From assembly GCF_932526225.1 (NCBI RefSeq), contig NC_064039.1, positions 5,469,001 to 5,533,000 of the forward strand: a stretch of 64,000 nucleotides of DNA, in the 5' to 3' direction. This DNA comes from Nematostella vectensis. Its lineage: Eukaryota > Cnidaria > Anthozoa > Actiniaria > Edwardsiidae. The translations under genes were made by a program, and so were the position numbers. The notes beneath the pieces are model-generated. The model was given only the letters and a program-made list of their open reading frames with translations. It did no database searches and was not told the DNA's origin. Every line of letters starts with the position of its first letter. The stretch's first letter is position 1. This document shows, piece by piece, positions 63,106-64,000 of the stretch.

Positions 63106-64000
63106 CTTACAGTACGTACCGTTAGATCGGTCTGTGTCCCACTCGCTTCCTTACAGTACGTACCGTTAGATCGGTCTGTGTCGCACTCGCTTCCTTACAG
63201 TACGTACCGTTAGATCGGTCTGTGTCGCACTCGCTTTCTTACAGTACGTACCGTTAGATCGCTCTGTGTCGTACTCGCTTCCTTACAGTACGTACCGTAA
63301 GATCGCTCTGTGTCGCACTCGCTTCCTCACAGTACGTACCGTTAGATTGGTCTGTGTCGCACTCGCTTCCTTACAGTACTTACCGTAAAACGGTCTGTGT
63401 CGCACTCGCTTCCTTACAGTACTTACCGTAAGATCGCTCTGTGTCGCACTCGCTTCCTTGCAGTACGTACCGTTAGATCGCTCTGTGTCGCACTCGCTTC
63501 CTTACAGTACGTACCGTTAGATCGGTCTGTGTCCCACTCGCTTCCTTACAGTACGTACCGTTAGATCGGTCTGTGTCGCACTCGCTTTCTTACAGTACGT
63601 ACCGTTAGATCGCTCTGTGTCGCACTCGCTTCCTTACAGTACGTACCGTTAGATCGGTTTGTGTCGCACTCGCTTCCTTACAGTACGTACCGTTAGATCG
63701 GTCTGTGTCGCACTCGCTTCCTTACAGTACGTACCGTTAGATCGGTCTGTGTCGCACTCGCTTCCTTACAGTACGTACCGTTAGATCGGTCAGTGTCGCA
63801 CTCGCTTCCTTACAGTACGTACCGTTAGATCGGTCTGTGTCGCACTTGCTTCCTTACAGTACGTACCGTTAGATCGCTCTGTGTCGCACTCGCTTCCTTA
63901 CAGAGTACGTACCGTTAGATCGGTCAGTGTCGCACTCGCTTCCTTACAGTACGTACCGTTAGATCGGTCTGTGTCGCACTCGCTTCCTTACAGTACGTAC
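63061..64000. repeat. 44-bp minisatellite of acceptor plus exon start
   Basis: About 21 units running to the window edge. On the gene strand each reads GTACTGTAAG|GAAGCGAGTG followed by CGACACAGACCGATCTAACG. The innermost unit is the real start of exon 63032-63105. Each unit therefore repeats the acceptor and the first 30 exon bases, and ends in AACG|gtacgt, which resembles a donor. Confidence 0.95.

Overview
The window is intron-rich nuclear DNA of an animal. The genes have many short, phase-consistent exons with GT..AG borders, and the proteins are of metazoan type (PTB, FERM, RasGEF, cbEGF, TSP1 and VWA domains, a NEK kinase). Minisatellites and miniature inverted-repeat elements are abundant. 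The style resembles a cnidarian, possibly an anthozoan, but that is inference. Exon models were built by hand from splice signals, codon phase and family similarity.

Layout. (1) 382-5970, + strand: 3' part of a NEK1/3/5-like kinase gene whose first exons lie outside the window. (2) 8182-15274, - strand: a complete ammonium transporter gene with ten coding exon positions and two alternative first exons. (3) 17051-24330, - strand: a secreted protein with an ECWSG-type cysteine module, about 12 EGF modules, TSP1 and VWA. It carries several reading-frame lesions. (4) 27772-57651, - strand: a 36-exon gene whose exon phases all agree and sum to 2192 codons plus stop. Its domain order is PTB, ankyrin repeats, armadillo-like repeats, RasGEFN, talin-type FERM F2-F3, serine-rich linker, CDC25/RasGEF. 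(5) 60219-63105, - strand: the last six exons of an unrecognised gene that continues past the right edge.

Genes 1 and 2 converge; genes 2 to 5 run head-to-tail on the minus strand. Introns and intergenic DNA hold TIR elements, a tRNA-derived SINE, a TA-flanked transposon carrying a broken HIRAN-like ORF, and a 3.4 kb satellite array.

Two observations stand out. First, gene 4 joins phosphotyrosine-type binding, scaffold repeats, a talin-like FERM and a Ras/Rap exchange factor in one polypeptide, an architecture I do not recognise. Second, many tandem arrays sit on exon-intron junctions and amplify a splice donor or acceptor together with some exon sequence. This occurs in all five genes, so the locus holds strings of tandem alternative splice sites.
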